From: Bacteroidales bacterium
GTDB taxonomy: Bacteria; Bacteroidota; Bacteroidia; Bacteroidales; UBA932
Direction: 5' to 3'
DNA length: 26,271 nt
NCBI GenBank assembly: GCA_017551215.1
Contig: JAFZMA010000028.1
Location: 1 to 26,271, forward strand
Shown here: one piece after another, positions 23,680-26,271 of the stretch
How positions within the stretch are numbered: position 1 is the first letter of the stretch
Layout of the letters: each line of letters opens with the position of its first letter
Program-made: the position numbers and the translations under genes
The notes under the pieces: model-generated
Database searches by the model: none
Told to the model about the DNA's origin: nothing
What the model saw: the letters and a program-made list of their open reading frames with translations, nothing else

Positions 23680-25002
23680 ATGAAACGAGATATATACACA
23701 AAACTACTTGATTGGCAGTCTCGTAGAGACCATAAGCCCCTTGTCCTTGATGGTGCACGTCAGGTTGGCAAAACCTATATTCTCAAAGAGTTCGGTGCAA
23801 AGGAGTACAAAAGCGTCTCCTATGTCAACTTGGATAAAGATGCCGTGGCCAAATCTATCTTTGAGCCAGATCACGACATCAAGAGAATCATCCGTACATT
23901 GTCTGCCCATACAGGCGTGGATATCGTCCCTAAGGATACGCTTATTATCATCGATGAAATTCAGGAAAGCGCTGCAGCCCTGGGCTGCCTCAAATACTTC
24001 AAGGAAGACTTCCCGGAGTATGATGTGGCTGTCGCAGGCTCTCTCCTTGGCATCTCTATCCACGAAGACCAGTCCTTCCCGGTCGGAATGGTAGAACTTG
24101 TCCGGATGTTCCCGATGTCCCTGCACGAATTCCTAAACGCTACAGGCAACGAGAAACTGACGCAGTTGCTCCTGGATTGTGACTGGACCGCAGTAAATAT
24201 CTTGAGTCAAAAGTATATAGACCTCCTCAGGCAGTATTATTACGTAGGCGGTATGCCCGAAGCCGTTGCCGGTTACATCGCCGGTAAAGGGCTCAATGCC
24301 GTCCGCAAGATCCATAAAGATATCCTTGCCGGCTACCGCAAAGACTTTTCAAAGCACGCACCCAAGAAGGAAGTACCACGAATCGAAATGGTTTGGGATT
24401 CACTCCCTTCCCATCTGGCAAAAGAGAACAAGAAGCTCATCTATGGAGCCATGCGTAAAGGCGCCAGGGCCAAGGACTTTGAAATAGCCATTACCTGGCT
24501 CAAAGATGCCGGTCTCATCTATAAAGTACATCGCGTCTCCAAGATTGAATACCCGCTCAGTTTTTACGAAGATTTCGATGTATTCAAGGTTTTCCCATTG
24601 GATGTGGGCTTGCTCGGGGCTATGACAGATGTTCCCGCTTCCCAGATGCTGGTTGGCGACAATATCTTCAAGGAGTTCAAAGGAGCCTTCACTGAGTGCT
24701 ATGTCAATGAGCAATTGGCCCGTATCCAGATTCCCACCTTCTACTATTCCACCAACGAATCTGAAGTGGAGATAGACTTCGCCGTCCAGACAGAAAAGCG
24801 TGTTGTCCCCATTGAGGCTAAGGCTGAGGAAAATGTCAAAGCTAAATCTCTTAAGACATACATTGGTGAACATCCCAACCTGAAAGGCCTCCGGCTCTCA
24901 ATGTTGAACTACATCGACCAGGGCTGGATGGAGAATATTCCTCTGTACGCAATCGAAGGATTTCTCCGCGCCGCAGGGATTCCTGTTCCGGAGCAAGGAT
25001 GA
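23680..25002 (+). CDS. AAA_14/DUF4143 family ATPase (second of two)
   Basis: 440 residues from the ATG at 23680; an in-frame start at 23653 would overlap the third palindrome. Walker A is GARQVGKT (25-32), and Walker B is LIIIDEIQE (Asp92, Glu93), followed by VAVAGSLLGI. A DUF4143 region starts near FSKHAPKKEVPRIEMVWDSL, with a winged-helix-like part. The C-terminal nuclease-like core is canonical: EVEIDFAV (Asp366) and VVPIEAKA (Glu379, Lys381) give D-E-x-K. It belongs to a different branch from the first ATPase, with only general similarity, and its codon choice is richer in GC. The TGA stop overlaps the first bases of the right-hand direct repeat. Function unknown; family members have been suggested to act in DNA-related or mobile-element processes. 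Confidence 0.88.
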   Translation: MKRDIYTKLLDWQSRRDHKPLVLDGARQVGKTYILKEFGAKEYKSVSYVNLDKDAVAKSIFEPDHDIKRIIRTLSAHTGVDIVPKDTLIIIDEIQESAAALGCLKYFKEDFPEYDVAVAGSLLGISIHEDQSFPVGMVELVRMFPMSLHEFLNATGNEKLTQLLLDCDWTAVNILSQKYIDLLRQYYYVGGMPEAVAGYIAGKGLNAVRKIHKDILAGYRKDFSKHAPKKEVPRIEMVWDSLPSHLAKENKKLIYGAMRKGARAKDFEIAITWLKDAGLIYKVHRVSKIEYPLSFYEDFDVFKVFPLDVGLLGAMTDVPASQMLVGDNIFKEFKGAFTECYVNEQLARIQIPTFYYSTNESEVEIDFAVQTEKRVVPIEAKAEENVKAKSLKTYIGEHPNLKGLRLSMLNYIDQGWMENIPLYAIEGFLRAAGIPVPEQG

Positions 25003-25097
25003 GTATTAGGCCATTTTAAAGGTTCTTTCTATTTGTAAAGTACTGAATTTTAAAGAAAAGGGACAGGGAAAAATTTCCTTGTCCCATTCTTTTTGCT
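25001..25097 (+). repeat. Direct repeat, right copy
   Basis: Same 97 bases as 22098-22194 with one difference. Read in the DUF2795 frame it still spells Lys-Asp-Glu-Tyr-stop (from 24996), although here it follows an unrelated gene in another frame, so the Asp-Glu-Tyr end is a relic of a DUF2795 gene. Confidence 0.95.
25060..25093. terminator. Terminator of the second ATPase gene (repeat copy)
   Basis: Identical hairpin to the one at 22157-22190, including the T-rich tail, now closing the ATPase gene that ends at 25002. Confidence 0.85.
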
Positions 25098-25148
25098 AAA
25101 ACCATATAGACTATCTGTCTTGGTATGGCATTTGTTTCAGATTTTTCG

Positions 25149-25185
25149 TACATTTGAAGACTTAACGTGCATTGTTGTACATTTA
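25149..25185 (+). promoter_or_regulatory. Promoter candidates for the exported zinc-ribbon protein gene
   Basis: TTTG at 25153-25156, 21 bases, then TACATTTA at 25178-25185 fit the -33/-7 pattern with one mismatch. TACATTTG at 25149-25156 is itself a perfect -7 box but lacks a well-spaced -33. The leader would be about 30 to 65 bases. Confidence 0.5.
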
Positions 25186-25222
25186 GAAAAAGCAAAATCA
25201 TTAATATCAAAACATAACAAGT

Positions 25223-26271
25223 ATGAAAAAGTTTGCTTTAATCTTTGCGATGATTCTGTTCATTGCAACCGGCGCAAGCGCTCAGGGATTCCTGAAGAAA
25301 ATTGGCAAAACTGTAAAGGATTCTGCAAAGGACAAAACGGAGCAGAAGACAGAAGAGACTGTAGATAAGGCTGTTGACAAGGCCTTTGACGCTATCGGCG
25401 GTATCTTTGGAGGAAAGAAGAAAGACAAGAAATCCAAAGACGATGACGAAGACGAGGATGAGGATGAAGACGCTCCATCCAAGTCCAAGGCAGACAAGCC
25501 TGGTACCTGGACCTGCCCTAATCCTGACTGCGGCCACAAGGGCAATACCGGCAAGTTCTGCGATGACTGCGGAACCAAGCGCCCGGACAATACCCCTGCT
25601 GAAGCTCAATACGAACAAAGCGACTTCGTGCCTGGAGCTGTTGCTTTCTTTGAAGATGATTTGAAGACTGAGCAGATGGGCGAGTTCCCGTCTAAATGGG
25701 ATCTAATCGAGGGCTCTGCGGATGTGGCTAATTTAAAAGGTTTCAAGTGCCTCCATTTTGAACCGGGGTCAAGGGTTGAACCTCTGATGACCAATCAAAA
25801 GAGTTATATCCCGGATGTATTCACTTTAGAGTTCGATTTCTGGATGAACGATCCTAAGACAGAACTTAGCAACTGCTATGAACTGGAGTTCAAGGATGCG
25901 GAGGGTAATGATGTATATGAAATCAGGATTGGCGAGAGTTATGGAAAACTGGAAATAACATGCCGTTTCATATCTACCGCAGGCGACTGGCGTGATTCTG
26001 GCGGCGGCAAGACTTGGGAGATGAAAAAGAATGACTGGAGTCACTTTGCAATGTCTTTCAACAAACGTGCTCTTAAGATTTACGTCAACAACAAGCGTGT
26101 TATCAACATCCCTAACTGCAAACCTGCAGCGCGTATGATAATCCATCAGGCAGAATGGGGCGGATTCAACGGCAACAATAATTATGTAACAAACTTCCGC
26201 TATGCCAAAGGCGCTATGGATCTCTATGATCAGACTGTAACAGATATGGATGCTGTTTCAAAGGCCATCGC
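25223..26271 (+). CDS. Exported zinc-ribbon protein with a jelly-roll-like domain (partial)
   Basis: 349 codons are open from the ATG at 25223 to the end of the window. A signal peptide (MKKFALIFAMILFIATGASA, then QG) precedes a basic helical segment (FLKKIGKTVKDSAKD), an acidic run DDDEDEDEDEDA, and a four-cysteine zinc ribbon CPNPDCGHKGNTGKFCDDCG (spacing C-x4-C, C-x2-C). From about residue 125 a beta-rich domain starts with FFEDDLKTEQMGEFPSKWDL, which resembles the laminin-G/jelly-roll-like domain found before OmpA domains in Bacteroidetes; the last residues (MDAVSKAIA) suggest an OmpA peptidoglycan-binding domain just beyond the edge (inference). Probably a cell-envelope protein. Likely next to the DUF2795 gene before the ATPase cassette arrived. 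Confidence 0.8.
   Translation, partial: MKKFALIFAMILFIATGASAQGFLKKIGKTVKDSAKDKTEQKTEETVDKAVDKAFDAIGGIFGGKKKDKKSKDDDEDEDEDEDAPSKSKADKPGTWTCPNPDCGHKGNTGKFCDDCGTKRPDNTPAEAQYEQSDFVPGAVAFFEDDLKTEQMGEFPSKWDLIEGSADVANLKGFKCLHFEPGSRVEPLMTNQKSYIPDVFTLEFDFWMNDPKTELSNCYELEFKDAEGNDVYEIRIGESYGKLEITCRFISTAGDWRDSGGGKTWEMKKNDWSHFAMSFNKRALKIYVNNKRVINIPNCKPAARMIIHQAEWGGFNGNNNYVTNFRYAKGAMDLYDQTVTDMDAVSKAI

Larger units (their letters stand above)
22195..25097 (+). mobile_element. Putative ATPase cassette bounded by direct repeats
   Basis: A unit of 2903 bases comprising the two AAA_14/DUF4143 ATPase genes with their control regions plus the right copy of the 97-base repeat. The DUF2795 gene keeps an intact end on the left, and the same end and terminator recur on the right, as when an element enters at the 3' end of a gene and restores it. 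No transposase, integrase or terminal inverted repeat was found, so movement by an encoded enzyme is not shown; a single homologous event or a tandem duplication followed by divergence is also possible. Confidence 0.45.

Noticed and set aside
22195..25097. Insertion sequence or transposon with a transposase
   Set aside because: Neither open frame resembles a transposase or integrase, and no terminal inverted repeats were found at the edges; it is kept only as a putative cassette on the basis of the direct repeats.

Overview
The window looks like chromosomal DNA of an anaerobic member of the Bacteroidales. Evidence: several promoters fit the Bacteroidetes -33/-7 type (TTTG or TTG, about 19-21 bases, TAnnTTTG); most starts lack a Shine-Dalgarno site; and the gene content is typical (Bacteroidetes-type ParE, PduO-type adenosyltransferase, a DUF2795 protein, AAA_14/DUF4143 ATPases, an exported protein that probably runs into an OmpA domain). 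A [FeFe]-hydrogenase tail at the left edge fits an anaerobe. The genus cannot be fixed from this sequence. Coding density is very high, and no rRNA, tRNA or CRISPR array was seen.

Layout. 1-360: end of a [FeFe]-hydrogenase-like gene. 381-7766: co-directional run of parE, a PlsC-like acyltransferase, and a four-gene export module (TolC-type outer membrane protein, HlyD-type adaptor, two ABC-2 permeases) with no ATPase gene. 7860-9272: aspartate ammonia-lyase, convergent with thymidine kinase (minus, 9276-9869). 9919-12620: a very acidic unknown protein, RsmI, and a helix-hairpin-helix membrane protein whose start overlaps rsmI out of frame. 12693-16768: NatA/NatB-like ABC exporter followed by a 5'-nucleotidase split into two exported proteins, with the C-terminal half encoded first. 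16765-18975 (minus): a two-component system. 19065-21820: folE, a futalosine hydrolase-like gene, a LolD/MacB-type ABC ATPase and a cobalamin adenosyltransferase. 21885-22106: a small DUF2795 gene with a very good promoter.

The accessory part is 22098-25097. Two AAA_14/DUF4143 ATPase genes lie between two direct repeats of 97 bases (96 identical). Each repeat carries the last codons of the DUF2795 gene plus a strong hairpin terminator, so the ATPase pair looks like an insertion that duplicated, or carried in, the 3' end and terminator of its neighbour. Each ATPase gene also has its own array of palindromic sites spaced exactly 33 bases apart. The two arrays differ in motif but share one geometry: one palindrome ends five bases before the -7 box. 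I read this as an autoregulated, possibly mobile ATPase cassette; it is the most interesting thing in the window. To the right, an exported protein with a zinc ribbon and a predicted jelly-roll domain runs off the end.
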